Assembly: GCA_016927905.1 (NCBI GenBank) | Contig: JAFGLW010000018.1 | Location: forward strand, 1-59,264 | DNA: 59,264 bases | Direction of reading: 5' to 3' | Source of the DNA: a candidate division CSSED10-310 bacterium | Lineage (GTDB): Bacteria; CSSED10-310; JAFGJC01 | In this document: positions 45,707-55,121 of the stretch, piece by piece | How positions within the stretch are numbered: the stretch's first letter is position 1 | Layout of the letters: every line of letters starts with the position of its first letter | Notes under the pieces: model-generated | What the model was told of the DNA's origin: nothing | What the model saw: only the letters and a program-made list of their open reading frames with translations | Database searches by the model: none | Program-made: the position numbers and the translations under genes

Positions 45707-47199
45707 GGCGATGTCACCGGGTACCGGTAATCCAATAGCGCCCCGAGAATATCATCCTGAATCGATTTGTTATGGTTGTGACGGTTGACCGGTGTGTTGA
45801 AAAGCAGGGCGAACCCCAATCCCTCGCCTTTACGACCGTCCACAATACCGGACAGACAGGTCGATCCGTTGATCACGCCGGTTTTGGCTCGGATCAAACG
45901 CTGCCTTAAACCGTTTTTAAACCGGTTTTTAAGAGTTCCGTCGGTGCCCGCCACCGGTAGGCAGCTGATGTATTCCGGACAGAATGTGGTTTCCCGGATA
46001 ATGTGCCTGAGAAGGTAAACCAGTTGTGCCGGAGTTGCCCGGTTCCGATCGGACAGGCCGGATCCATCAAACATCTGGAATCCATCCAGCCGCATCCCGG
46101 TTCCGATCAGGTAATCTCTGACGACACCCAGACCCGACTCCGTGGATCCGGGTTTTCCGGAACATTCGGCTCCCAGGGTCTTGAGAATCTGTTCCAGCAT
46201 GAAATTGTTCGAATACTTGTTGGCATCCCGAAGCAGTGCAGCCAGAGGATGGGACAGGTGGGAGGTCAGAACCCGGGCCGGACATGCTGCGGTTCCCTTG
46301 ATCACAGCGCCGTCGATGCGGATGCCTTCCCGGGTCAAATAATGATGGAATGTCAGTCCGCAGTACATGGCCGGTTGTTTCAAGTGGCGCCAGTAGGTCT
46401 GTGTACGGCAGTTGATCGGCAGGGAACCGGTCAATGTAAGCGTGCAGGCTCCGCCTGTTTCTTTGACATCGAGAATCAGGGTGATCCGGCTGTTCGGTCC
46501 GCCGGTCACCGCGTTGTTCACCAGATTGAAATAAGGTGAGAAAGGTTCGAATACGGCGGCCGGCCGGTCACCGGTTTTTCTTCCAGGTGTAATCTCTACT
46601 CCAACCGCGTTGAAATTGAACGCCACGGCACTGGTGGGAGCATTATAGGAATACCGGTTGTCGATCCTCTGCCAGCTGGGATCCGGATAATTTCTGCTGT
46701 CAAAATAGGTGTCATCCATCACGATATTCCCGGTAATGCGGGAGATACCGAGTTTCCGGACGGAGTCGGCAAGTCTCCAGAGTTGTTCCTGAACCAGGGA
46801 CGGGTCGCCGGAGCCCCTCAGAATCAGGTCGCCGTCGAGTTTTCCGTCAAGCGGTTCGACGGGAGAGAGAAGTTTTGTTTCGAATTGAAATTCCGGCCCC
46901 AGACGATCCAGGGCAGCGGCCGTAGTGAATAATTTCATGTTGGATGCCGGTATCATCGGATTGTTGGCATCGATGGAGAAAAGGATCTCGCCGGTACTCA
47001 GATCGATAATGGCGATTCCGGCGTCCGTGTCTTCCGGAAGATCCGCCAGAATGGCATTCAGGCGTTTTGCCAGGACCGTTCGAGCCGGATCCGGACCGGC
47101 ATCTCCGGCGCTGATCGGAGAAATCCAGGTTGCCAGGAGCAGTAGAAGGAACAGCTGTTGCCATCGACCGGTTATCGCGGGAAAAACCTTGTGAATCAT
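45703..47199 (-). CDS. dacB: D-alanyl-D-alanine carboxypeptidase/endopeptidase (PBP4, S13)
   Basis: The protein has 498 residues with an N-terminal signal (about 12-31). The three penicillin-binding motifs are intact: Ser86-x-x-Lys89 in PASNMK, YSNN as the SxN motif, and KTG in IRAKTGVING. The large insertion between motifs 1 and 2 typical of S13 (LDGDLILRGSGDPSL onward) is present. It trims or cleaves cross-linked peptides in the periplasm. It overlaps both neighbours by 4 bp (ATGA), so it is translationally coupled to the FHA gene and the helicase. Confidence 0.95.
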   Translation of the reverse strand: MIHKVFPAITGRWQQLFLLLLLATWISPISAGDAGPDPARTVLAKRLNAILADLPEDTDAGIAIIDLSTGEILFSIDANNPMIPASNMKLFTTAAALDRLGPEFQFETKLLSPVEPLDGKLDGDLILRGSGDPSLVQEQLWRLADSVRKLGISRITGNIVMDDTYFDSRNYPDPSWQRIDNRYSYNAPTSAVAFNFNAVGVEITPGRKTGDRPAAVFEPFSPYFNLVNNAVTGGPNSRITLILDVKETGGACTLTLTGSLPINCRTQTYWRHLKQPAMYCGLTFHHYLTREGIRIDGAVIKGTAACPARVLTSHLSHPLAALLRDANKYSNNFMLEQILKTLGAECSGKPGSTESGLGVVRDYLIGTGMRLDGFQMFDGSGLSDRNRATPAQLVYLLRHIIRETTFCPEYISCLPVAGTDGTLKNRFKNGLRQRLIRAKTGVINGSTCLSGIVDGRKGEGLGFALLFNTPVNRHNHNKSIQDDILGALLDYRYPVTSP

Positions 47200-47639
47200 G
47201 AATCTACATCGGGAGTCTCGAATTCATCCGTCATGGCTGCTTCGGTTTCGATGTCCTCTGTTTTCAATACGATTGTGCTGGCGAAACGTGTCGTCGCCGT
47301 AGCTTTTTTCCAGCTTTTAACCAGATCCGGTTGGTCTTCCGGGCCATCACCGGTCAGGTAGAGCATCACGACATTACCTATCTGAACCGTATCACCATTC
47401 TGAAGCGGCGTTGGCTGACGGATACGTTTTGTATTGATAAAAGTACCGTTCCGGCTGTTCATGTCGGTGATGATGTAATGGTCTTCCATGAATCTGAGCT
47501 GGGCATGCTGTCGGGAAACCGATGTATCAACGATCTGGATCGGGTTGGCGGGTCCCCTTCCGATCGTCAGAATTTTGGAACTCAGATGGTAAGTTCCGCC
47601 TCGTTCAGCTCCCTCTTCGACGATCAACCAGCTTTTCAT
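47196..47639 (-). CDS. FHA-domain protein
   Basis: The protein has 147 residues. ATG 47639 has GGGGAAGG and opens straight into the FHA fold; ATG 47669 upstream has no ribosome site. Phosphothreonine-binding motifs are present: TIGRGPANPI, SVSRQHAQL and NSRNGTFIN, in order. The C-terminal 40 residues are Thr/Glu/Asp-rich and likely flexible, possibly a phosphorylation target (ASTIVLKTEDIETEAA). It would read Thr-phosphorylated partners; the large kinase at 4421-8260 is one candidate writer, but this is inference. It overlaps dacB by 4 bp. Confidence 0.88.
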   Translation of the reverse strand: MKSWLIVEEGAERGGTYHLSSKILTIGRGPANPIQIVDTSVSRQHAQLRFMEDHYIITDMNSRNGTFINTKRIRQPTPLQNGDTVQIGNVVMLYLTGDGPEDQPDLVKSWKKATATTRFASTIVLKTEDIETEAAMTDEFETPDVDS

Positions 47640-47708
47640 AAGAAAATCCTTCCCCGTCGAGTCTGACATCCATTATAGTTATTGTGACGGGACTTGTGAA
47701 GGAAAAGT

Positions 47709-50396
47709 TCAGCTAAAATCCTTTTCGACTTCGATCAACGCTCCGGTCCCGTCCGAATTCATCCGGTAGCCGCGCCTTCGAAATAACTCCACCATCCGGA
47801 TATTATCGGAAGTGGTCTGAGCCAGGATTTTTTTGAAGCCCCGTTTTATGGCGATTTCCTCGCAATAATCGGTCAAAAGGCTTCCGAGCCCCCGGTCCTG
47901 CCATTTGTCCGTCACCAGTACCGCATATTCGGCGGTTTCCAGACCGGGATCGGCGATCAGGCGACCCACGCCCAGCAGTTTCCTGCCTTCTGGCTTGGCC
48001 AGTTCAGCGACAATGGCGATCTCCCGGTCATAATCGTTATAGCAGTACCGGATGGCCACTTCATGGCTGTCCCAATGGAAGAAATACCTGAACCGGGCAT
48101 AGATTGACTCCCGCGAACAACTACTCAGAAGTTCCAGCCACAGCGGTTCGTCCTCGGGCTTGATCGGTCTCAAAACGATCCGGGTTCCGTCCTTGAGGAT
48201 CGTCTGGCGGACCAGTTCTTCCGGATAGGGGCGGAGTGCCAGGTGGGAGAACGGTCTGAAGGGTGTCTTCAAGGTGTCCTGATCGATTATAATACGCGCA
48301 TCGAGAGCGGTTATTGTACCGGCTGATACGAACAGGGGGTTGATATCGATTTCGGCGATTTCAGGGTAATCGGCGACCAGATATGAGAAACGGATCAGGA
48401 TCTCCAGAAGGTGGTCCAGATCGACCGCATTCCGCCCCCGGTACCCTTTCAGGAGCGGCCATAATTTCAGGGATTCGAGCATCCATCGGGCCAGTCGTTC
48501 GTTGAGAGGCGGGAATCCCAGGACATGATCATCAAAAATTTCCGCCGCCGTTCCTCCCAGGCCGACCAAAATAACCGAGCCGAACACCGGATCTTTTTTC
48601 ATGCCCAGGATCATTTCCAGACCGTCGTCTCGGTTGATCATTTTCTGAACCGTGACACCGGTTATTCTGGCTTCGGGAAAATGCAGTCCTGCGGATTTGA
48701 TGATTTTCCGGTAGGCATCGCGGATTTTTCCGGCTGATCCGAGATTCAGAGCGACCCCGCCGGTATCGGTTTTATGGGTGATGTCACCGGAGAGAATTTT
48801 CAGAACAACTGGATAACCGATTTCTTCCGCCCGTTGAACGGCTTCTTCAGCCGACCGGGCCTCAAGCGGCATGGTTACGGGGATGCCGTACGCCTGCAGA
48901 AGTGATTTCGATTCAGTTTCGGTCAGGCTGCACCGGTCATCCGGGATCATCTGCAGGAACTGACTGCGGAGATTGTTTCGATCCAGAGCAAACTGCAGGT
49001 GGATTTCACGGGGCGTTTCATAGAGAACCTCCAGGTTCCTGGCATAGACCACCAGCGTCATAAAAGCACGGATCGCCTTCTCAGGCGTCTGGAATGTCGC
49101 GATTCCCGCCTGATTCAGAATATGGATGCCTTCCCGCATGCTGTGTCCGCCCAGCCATGCTGCCAGGATCGGTTTGGAGGTGTTCTGGGACAACTCGCAT
49201 ATGGTTCTGGCGGCAGCGGTGGGGTTGGTCATGGCCTGAGGTGTCAGAATGACCAGCAGGGCATCGGTGTTCACATCATTCAGAACGATTCGGACGGCTT
49301 TGCCCAGAAGTCTGGATTTGGCATCCCCCAGGATATCCACCGGGTTCCGATGGGACCACATGGGCGGCAGACATTCGTTCAGAGCCTGGATGCTGGATTC
49401 GGTCAGCCGGCTCAGGGAGCCTCCCAATTCGATCAGAGCATCCGTAGCCATCACCCCGGGTCCTCCGGCATTGGTCACGATTCCCAGCCGGTGTCCTCGG
49501 GGGATTCTGTGTCTTCCGACCAGTTCCGCACAGTCGAAAATTTCGCCGATATCGAATACCCGAACGATACCCGCGCGTTGAAATGCCGCTTCATATACCC
49601 TGTTCTGTCCGGCAAGTGCCCCGGTGTGCGAAGCAGCAGCTTCGGCGGATTCCGGGAATCTGCCGGCTTTGTATGCGACAATTGGTTTTCCTCGGGCGAA
49701 TGCCCTTGCCGCGGAGATAAATTTCCGGGCGTTCCGGATTGATTCAATATACAGCAGAATGGCTTTGGTTTTTTCATCTTCCCCGAAATAATCAATCAGA
49801 TCGGCAAAATCGACATCCAGGGAATTGCCGATGGATACAAAATGTGAAAATCCGATGTTTTCTTCCAATGCCCAATCCAGTATGGATGTACATAATGCCC
49901 CAGACTGGGATATGAAGGCGATGGAACCCGGCCTGGGCATCGCTCCCGCGAAACTGGCATTGAGAAGGATATGGGGCGAAATGATTCCCAGGCAGTTCGG
50001 ACCGATTATCCGCATGTCCGGATATTTGCCCGATACGGATCGGATCCGTTCCTCGAGTTCGCGTCCCTCCTTCCCGGTTTCCCCGAATCCCGCAGACATG
50101 ATGATGATGCCACGAACACCGGCGGCGCCACATTCCGATACGCGATCCGGGACCTCTTCCGCCGGTGAACACAAAATCGCCAGATCGGGAATCCTGGCAA
50201 TCGAATCCAGGTCGGGATAACACGGCATACCCAGCACCGCTTCGGCATTGGGATTCACCGGGTACACCGCACCCCGGTACCCGGATCCCACAAGGTTGCG
50301 AAGCACAAACCCGCCCACGCTTTTCGGATTCGGCGTCACGCCGATCAAGGCAATCCGCTCCGGATTGAAAATCGGTTCCAGTCTGTGAATATTCAC
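47709..50396 (-). CDS. Acyl-CoA synthetase (ADP-forming)-type protein fused to GNAT acetyltransferase (PatZ-like)
   Basis: The protein has 895 residues. GTG 50396 is preferred, with GGAGGCAGGGAG upstream. Order: CoA-binding domain (about 10-130, IALIGVTPNPKSVGG), succinyl-CoA ligase-like domain (about 145-460), ATP-grasp (about 480-700, VLKILSGDITHKTDTGGV) and GNAT (about 725-890, YAVLVTDKWQDRGLGSLL). This is the layout of the lysine acetyltransferase Pat/PatZ. The succinyl-CoA ligase part keeps SHTGALAG with His257, the phosphohistidine of ADP-forming synthetases, which enterobacterial Pat is reported to lack. It may thus be bifunctional. It is the first gene of the operon, 69 bp before the FHA gene. 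Confidence 0.88.
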   Translation of the reverse strand: MNIHRLEPIFNPERIALIGVTPNPKSVGGFVLRNLVGSGYRGAVYPVNPNAEAVLGMPCYPDLDSIARIPDLAILCSPAEEVPDRVSECGAAGVRGIIIMSAGFGETGKEGRELEERIRSVSGKYPDMRIIGPNCLGIISPHILLNASFAGAMPRPGSIAFISQSGALCTSILDWALEENIGFSHFVSIGNSLDVDFADLIDYFGEDEKTKAILLYIESIRNARKFISAARAFARGKPIVAYKAGRFPESAEAAASHTGALAGQNRVYEAAFQRAGIVRVFDIGEIFDCAELVGRHRIPRGHRLGIVTNAGGPGVMATDALIELGGSLSRLTESSIQALNECLPPMWSHRNPVDILGDAKSRLLGKAVRIVLNDVNTDALLVILTPQAMTNPTAAARTICELSQNTSKPILAAWLGGHSMREGIHILNQAGIATFQTPEKAIRAFMTLVVYARNLEVLYETPREIHLQFALDRNNLRSQFLQMIPDDRCSLTETESKSLLQAYGIPVTMPLEARSAEEAVQRAEEIGYPVVLKILSGDITHKTDTGGVALNLGSAGKIRDAYRKIIKSAGLHFPEARITGVTVQKMINRDDGLEMILGMKKDPVFGSVILVGLGGTAAEIFDDHVLGFPPLNERLARWMLESLKLWPLLKGYRGRNAVDLDHLLEILIRFSYLVADYPEIAEIDINPLFVSAGTITALDARIIIDQDTLKTPFRPFSHLALRPYPEELVRQTILKDGTRIVLRPIKPEDEPLWLELLSSCSRESIYARFRYFFHWDSHEVAIRYCYNDYDREIAIVAELAKPEGRKLLGVGRLIADPGLETAEYAVLVTDKWQDRGLGSLLTDYCEEIAIKRGFKKILAQTTSDNIRMVELFRRRGYRMNSDGTGALIEVEKDFS

Positions 50397-50498
50397 GGTT
50401 TGATCTCCCTGCCTCCGCAAGCTAATAGAATAACCGGGCGGTCAAGTCAAGGCGGCTGAATAATGAATCGGTCGTATCAACGTGAATCGCTGTCCGAC

Positions 50499-50527
50499 TT
50501 GACATTTAGACTGCATTCATCTTTAGT
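50499..50527 (+). promoter_or_regulatory. Possible promoter of the nucleoside kinase operon
   Basis: TTGACA (50499-50504), a 17-bp spacer and TTTAGT (50522-50527) form a moderate match. An AGACT/AGTCT inverted repeat spans the spacer and -10. The predicted start falls at about the ATG at 50535, so either the transcript is leaderless or a downstream ATG (50544 or 50565) is used. Confidence 0.4.
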
Positions 50528-50534
50528 CTGATGC

Positions 50535-52181
50535 ATGAAAATCATGATTGAGGACACGGAATCAATGGAAATTCAATCCGGCACACCCCTGATTCGCTTC
50601 GTGGATAAATATCAGCATAATCATGCGCATCCGATCGTACTGGCAACAGTTGACAACCGGTTGGTGGACCTGTGGTATGAACCGGTCCGGGACTGCCGGA
50701 TACAATTTATCGATCTGGGATCAGTACCGGGTATTAAAGCCTATCGCCGGTCCCTGGTGTTCCTGCTGTTGCGGGCGTTCAAGGAACTGTATCCTGATAT
50801 TTCGATCATCGTGGCACATTCGCTGGGCCGGGCGTTTTTCTGCCAGCCGGATGGAGGCTTGATCACCGAGGAGATGCTGAAGAAAATCCGGGAGCGGATG
50901 AAAGAGCTGGTCGAGAAGAACGAACCATTCGTGCGGCGGAAAATGAACAGGGAAGATGCCATTCGGGAGTTCCGGGCCGAAGGAAGGGAGGACAAGGTAC
51001 GGCTTTTGACCTGGCTCCGACAAAAAAACGTCCATATATACAGTTTTGGTGAATTGAAGGATTATTTCTTCGTTCCGCTTGTCTCCGGCAGCGGCATCCT
51101 GGTTCATTTCTCGCTGGAACGGTTCAAGACGGGATTTCTGCTGCGGTTCCCCCGTCATTCGACGCCCCGCAAGGTCGCGAAAGTTGCGAAATACCGGAAA
51201 CTTTTTGAAATTTTCCAGGAATACGAAAAATGGGGTAAAATCCTGGAAATAAACGATGCGGGACACCTGAACGAAGCGGTTTCCAGCGGTCAGATCACCG
51301 ATATCATCAAAATATCGGAAGCGCTGCACGAGAAGAAAATCGCCTATATCGCAGACCGGATTGCACTTCGGAAATCCGGTGCCCGGCTGATTCTCATCGC
51401 GGGCCCTTCATCGTCCGGAAAAACGACCTTTTCCAAGCGGCTGAGTATTCAGCTCAGAGTGAACATGATCACCCCGCATACAATCGAAATGGACGATTAC
51501 TTCGTGCCCCGAACCATGACGCTCCGGCTGCCGGACGGCAATCTCGATTATGAAAGCATCCGGGCAATCGATATCAACCTGTTCAACAAGCATATCCGGC
51601 GCCTGTTGAAAGGGGAGGAGGTTGAACTGCCCAAATATGATTTCAGCAGGGGCCAGCGGCTCCGTTCCGGCAGAATTGTCAAACTCAATCCGAATGATGT
51701 CCTGATTGTGGAGGGTATTCATGGATTGAATGAGGAGCTGACACCCGGTATTCCCAAGAACCTGAAATTCAAAATCTACGTCAGCGCTCTGACCCATCTC
51801 AATATCGACAATCACAACCGGTTCTCAACCACGGACAATCGTTTGATCCGGAGAATTGTTCGAGACAGTCATTTCAGATCTTACACGGTCCTGGAAACTC
51901 TGCGCCGGTGGCCTCTGGTCCGGGAAGGGGAAGACCGGTGGATTTTCCCGTACCAGGAGGAAGCCGATGTCATGTTCAACTCCTCCCTGGTCTACGAACA
52001 GTCCGTCCTCAAGGGATTCGCTCAACCCGTTCTGGGAAAGATCCCGTGGACCGAACCGGAATTCGCCGAAGCGCATCGCCTGATGGATCTCCTATCCTGT
52101 TTCATGGAAGTATCGACTGCGGAAGTGCCCAATACGTCCATTTTGCGGGAGTTCGTCGGGGGCAGCAGTTTCAGGTACTGA
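50535..52181 (+). CDS. Nucleoside kinase with TGS-like and tRNA-synthetase-type accessory domains
   Basis: The protein has 548 residues. The N-terminal part (about 15-80) looks like a TGS-type ubiquitin-like fold, followed by a threonyl/alanyl-tRNA synthetase second-additional-domain-like region (about 80-250, with AHSLGRAFFCQPDGGLIT). The C-terminal kinase domain (from about 285) has Walker A GPSSSGKTTFSKRL (Lys296), MDDYFVPRT and VEGIHGLNEEL, as in uridine kinase/phosphoribulokinase. The same architecture is known in uncharacterised uridine-kinase-like proteins of Thermotoga and others. It phosphorylates a nucleoside, probably uridine or cytidine, but specificity is not shown. The stop is 7 bp before the radical SAM gene. 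Confidence 0.85.
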   Translation: MKIMIEDTESMEIQSGTPLIRFVDKYQHNHAHPIVLATVDNRLVDLWYEPVRDCRIQFIDLGSVPGIKAYRRSLVFLLLRAFKELYPDISIIVAHSLGRAFFCQPDGGLITEEMLKKIRERMKELVEKNEPFVRRKMNREDAIREFRAEGREDKVRLLTWLRQKNVHIYSFGELKDYFFVPLVSGSGILVHFSLERFKTGFLLRFPRHSTPRKVAKVAKYRKLFEIFQEYEKWGKILEINDAGHLNEAVSSGQITDIIKISEALHEKKIAYIADRIALRKSGARLILIAGPSSSGKTTFSKRLSIQLRVNMITPHTIEMDDYFVPRTMTLRLPDGNLDYESIRAIDINLFNKHIRRLLKGEEVELPKYDFSRGQRLRSGRIVKLNPNDVLIVEGIHGLNEELTPGIPKNLKFKIYVSALTHLNIDNHNRFSTTDNRLIRRIVRDSHFRSYTVLETLRRWPLVREGEDRWIFPYQEEADVMFNSSLVYEQSVLKGFAQPVLGKIPWTEPEFAEAHRLMDLLSCFMEVSTAEVPNTSILREFVGGSSFRY

Positions 52182-52188
52182 ACTGAAC

Positions 52189-53697
52189 ATGGCGCGTATC
52201 TTACTCCTTTTCCCGGCTTCTCTATACCGCAACTTCACCCCGCCGCTAAATCTGGCTATGATCGCGGCTGTTCTGGAAAGGGCCGGGCATGAAGTCAAAA
52301 TACTGGATTTGAGCGCGCTGAATCCTCCCTGTAGCGAAACCGAAGCATTGCGTACCGCTGTGGAGTTCGATCCGCTGTGGATCGGACTGACTCTCAATAT
52401 CATCTTTATCGAACCGGCCTATTCATTCATCGGGAAATTGAAAAAAATTGGGAAACCGATTGTGGCCGGAGGACCCCATCCCAGTCTTTTGCCCGAGGAA
52501 TGTCTGGAACACGGGTGCGATATTGTGGTGCGCGGTGAAGCCGAGAACACGGTGCTGGAACTGACCAAAATCCTGGCGGACGGAGGCGATTTACGGGATA
52601 TCCCGGGCATATCATACCGGGCGCTCGACGGCACCGTCGTTCACAATTCACCCCGTCCGCTCATCGACGATCTGGATTCTCTGCCATTTGCCGCAAAACA
52701 CCTGTTCCCGAAACAGTGGTATGTCGAGGATACCGGCATCTATCAAGCTTACGGCGGTATCTTTTCCGGACGGGGATGCCCGGCCAACTGCGATTATTGT
52801 TACAAGGGTGTATTCGGCCCGGGGTGCCGGATGCGATCCGCGGAAAATGTGTTTCGGGAAATGAAATACCTGTACGAGACGCATGGTGTGACCGCTTTCG
52901 AGTTCATGGATGATGCTTTTTCAGCGGATTTGCAACGAGTGGATGATCTGTGCGATCTGATCCTGTCGGACCGGGATTTCCGGCCGCTCTGGCAATGTAC
53001 CACCCGCATGGACCTGACCACTGAACTCCTTCTTGCAAAAATGAGCCGGGCCGGATGTTTCCGGATTTTCTACGGAGTGGAAAGCGGTGATCCCGAAACG
53101 CTTTACCGGGTGAACAAACACCTGGATCTCGACCGGGCCCTGCAGGTGCTGAAATGGACCCGGAAAGCCGGAATGAAATCCATCGTCGGTTTCATGTGGG
53201 GGTTCCCCTGGGACAGCCCGTCCAGCGTCGGGGCATCCATCGCCTACCTCAAACGGATCGCGCCCTTCACAAATGAATTCAATCCGCTGGGTGTGTTGAT
53301 ACCGGTTCCCGGAACCCGCCTGTTCGCCGCCTGTTCGGACAAGTACCGGCTGGAAAACTGGTGGCTTAAACCCAAATTCGGGCGTTTGTATCGAACCAAT
53401 ACCTATTTCCCCTATTATCAAAGACGCTATTATAACGATTTCGGTCTCCTCGACGACGGATTTTTCCCGTTCACGCCCCGGGTCAAAAAGGCAATCCGGA
53501 GCGGTACGCGGTTCATCGGGCGTCACAACTTGGTCAACAACGCACATCCGGTCACAATCCCTTTTGTTTTTTTTGCCGTATACCTGTCCCGCTGGATGTT
53601 CAGGATTCATCCCCAGATGGAAAAAACGGTTTTCGGAATTCTGAGTGCGTTGAAATCCAGCATGAAGAAACTCAACCTGAAAGGAAGTGCGTCGTGA
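52189..53697 (+). CDS. Cobalamin-binding-type radical SAM protein
   Basis: The protein has 502 residues. The N-terminal part (about 1-130) has the B12-binding fold (RILLLFPASLYRNFTPPLNL, VAGGPHPSLLPEECLEHGCD). The DxHxxG lower-ligand motif is not present, as in many members that bind cobalamin base-off or not at all. The radical SAM core (about 185-400) has Cys197-x3-Cys201-x2-Cys204 in GRGCPANCDYCY, and EFMDDAFSAD and FYGVESGD are family blocks. Substrate unknown; many relatives methylate or rearrange lipids and natural products. The stop TGA overlaps the GTG of the next small ORF (GTGA). Confidence 0.85.
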   Translation: MARILLLFPASLYRNFTPPLNLAMIAAVLERAGHEVKILDLSALNPPCSETEALRTAVEFDPLWIGLTLNIIFIEPAYSFIGKLKKIGKPIVAGGPHPSLLPEECLEHGCDIVVRGEAENTVLELTKILADGGDLRDIPGISYRALDGTVVHNSPRPLIDDLDSLPFAAKHLFPKQWYVEDTGIYQAYGGIFSGRGCPANCDYCYKGVFGPGCRMRSAENVFREMKYLYETHGVTAFEFMDDAFSADLQRVDDLCDLILSDRDFRPLWQCTTRMDLTTELLLAKMSRAGCFRIFYGVESGDPETLYRVNKHLDLDRALQVLKWTRKAGMKSIVGFMWGFPWDSPSSVGASIAYLKRIAPFTNEFNPLGVLIPVPGTRLFAACSDKYRLENWWLKPKFGRLYRTNTYFPYYQRRYYNDFGLLDDGFFPFTPRVKKAIRSGTRFIGRHNLVNNAHPVTIPFVFFAVYLSRWMFRIHPQMEKTVFGILSALKSSMKKLNLKGSAS

Positions 53698-53849
53698 CCG
53701 GATCAAATATGGCGGCGATGGGTTATGCGGCTCTCGACATGATTCACGGGATGTCCCGGTTTGCCAGTGCTGCCGCCGGACTGAGCTGCCGGTTCACGAG
53801 TGCACAAACGGGTATTCCCGCCCTGAACGAAATCGAGAGCTGCTTGTGA
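53694..53849 (+). CDS. 51-codon small protein, translationally coupled at both ends
   Basis: This frame starts at GTG 53694 with AAGGAAG six bases upstream. It overlaps the radical SAM stop by 4 bp (GTGA), and its own TGA (53847-53849) overlaps the GTG 53846 start of the next gene by 4 bp. The peptide opens VTGSNMAAMGYAALDMIHGM, continues Ala-rich and ends NEIESCL, with two Cys. It has no long hydrophobic segment. Double 4-bp overlap plus a ribosome site is the pattern of a real operon member. The function is unknown. Confidence 0.6.
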   Translation: MTGSNMAAMGYAALDMIHGMSRFASAAAGLSCRFTSAQTGIPALNEIESCL

Positions 53850-55120
53850 ATCAATTCAATTCATTCCGGCGGATCTCCGTCCCGATGCAGGATCTGATCT
53901 GGATCGTCGTCTTCCTCGCCTTCCGGTTCTGGACGCTTTTGTCAATCGGATCGGACATCGTGTTCACAGAAGAGATTTACAACGGGCGCATCGGTTATGA
54001 AATAATGAAACACGGACTCCGTTTCGGTCGGGATATGCAGTTTCTGCCGTTTGCCGGTGGAACATATGTTACCGGTCTGATGGCAGCCGGAACATTCGCT
54101 CTGTTCGGATTGAACCTGTTCGCACTCAAAATGATACCGCTCCTGTTTTTTACCGGCGCGTTCTGGATCTGGCGGATCTATCTCAGAAGGTATTTCTCTT
54201 TAACCTCGGCGAACGCCATGTCCCTTTTACTCCTGTTTCCGCCGCCATTTCTGAACAAAATCGCCACTGTCGCCTGGGGCAACCATCTCGAATCCACATT
54301 CCTGATCGCAACCGGCCTGTTTCTGGTCGCATCGACCCTGAACGCCGATCGACCCGTTTTCCGGGCTCTGATTCTCGGCCTGTGGAGTGGTCTGTCTCTT
54401 TATTTCATACCCAGTTACCTTCTTTTTCTCGCCGCCGCTGGAATCTTTCTGGCCGGCAAATCCTTGAAGTATCGCTTCAGGTTGCCATGGATTGCATTGT
54501 CACTGGGATTTCTCATCGGCCTGGTTCCGTGGATGATGGTCAACATTCTCTGGCAATTCAAGGGATTGAGGATTTTCGGTCGGTTCGGTCATTTACCAGT
54601 CGATTTCCTGGATCGTGTAGGGAAGTTTTGGTGGATTCATGTTCCCAAATCCACCGGTTTTATGTTTGGTCATGACAGCGGAGTATGGATTGCCGGTATG
54701 GTTTACTGGATTATCGCTCTGATGGTTTTTCTGGGAGTCTTCATACCGTCGATCAGGCTGAAAGCCTATTCGGGAAGCGGAATTATCTGGATATACATTC
54801 TGTTGTTCGCGCCGGCATTTGCCGCCTCGTCATTCGATTTCAAGCCGGTGGGTCCCCCTGCCGAGTTCCGGACTTACCGGTATCTCGCACCGTTGTATCC
54901 GATGCTCCTGGCTTGCGTATCTCTGGGTGTCGGTGGGTGGATTGCTTCGGGCAGGAAATCGATCAAGGTCGTCGGAATAATGTTATTGAGCTTGATGGTT
55001 GCTGCCGGTCTGGCTGGAACCATCCGGTTGTGGGAACCTCCTTCCGGATGGATGGGAGTTTTTAATACACAGGATTACTCCGGGATCGGGGATTTTCGTG
55101 AATTGAAGGAGTTCAAATAG
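53846..55120 (+). CDS. Polytopic membrane protein, glycosyltransferase-39-like
   Basis: The protein has 424 residues from GTG 53846, overlapping the small ORF stop. About ten hydrophobic helices are spread along the chain. The acidic segment GSDIVFTEEIYNGRIGYEIM after the first helix resembles the first luminal loop of GT39/ArnT-type glycosyltransferases, where a conserved Asp is catalytic. FGLNLFALKMIPLLFF and the following helices fit. The rest diverges, so assignment to a lipid-linked-sugar-dependent enzyme is only tentative. It lies one base before the MetH-activation-like gene. Confidence 0.65.
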   Translation: MNQFNSFRRISVPMQDLIWIVVFLAFRFWTLLSIGSDIVFTEEIYNGRIGYEIMKHGLRFGRDMQFLPFAGGTYVTGLMAAGTFALFGLNLFALKMIPLLFFTGAFWIWRIYLRRYFSLTSANAMSLLLLFPPPFLNKIATVAWGNHLESTFLIATGLFLVASTLNADRPVFRALILGLWSGLSLYFIPSYLLFLAAAGIFLAGKSLKYRFRLPWIALSLGFLIGLVPWMMVNILWQFKGLRIFGRFGHLPVDFLDRVGKFWWIHVPKSTGFMFGHDSGVWIAGMVYWIIALMVFLGVFIPSIRLKAYSGSGIIWIYILLFAPAFAASSFDFKPVGPPAEFRTYRYLAPLYPMLLACVSLGVGGWIASGRKSIKVVGIMLLSLMVAAGLAGTIRLWEPPSGWMGVFNTQDYSGIGDFRELKEFK

Positions 55121-55121
55121 G

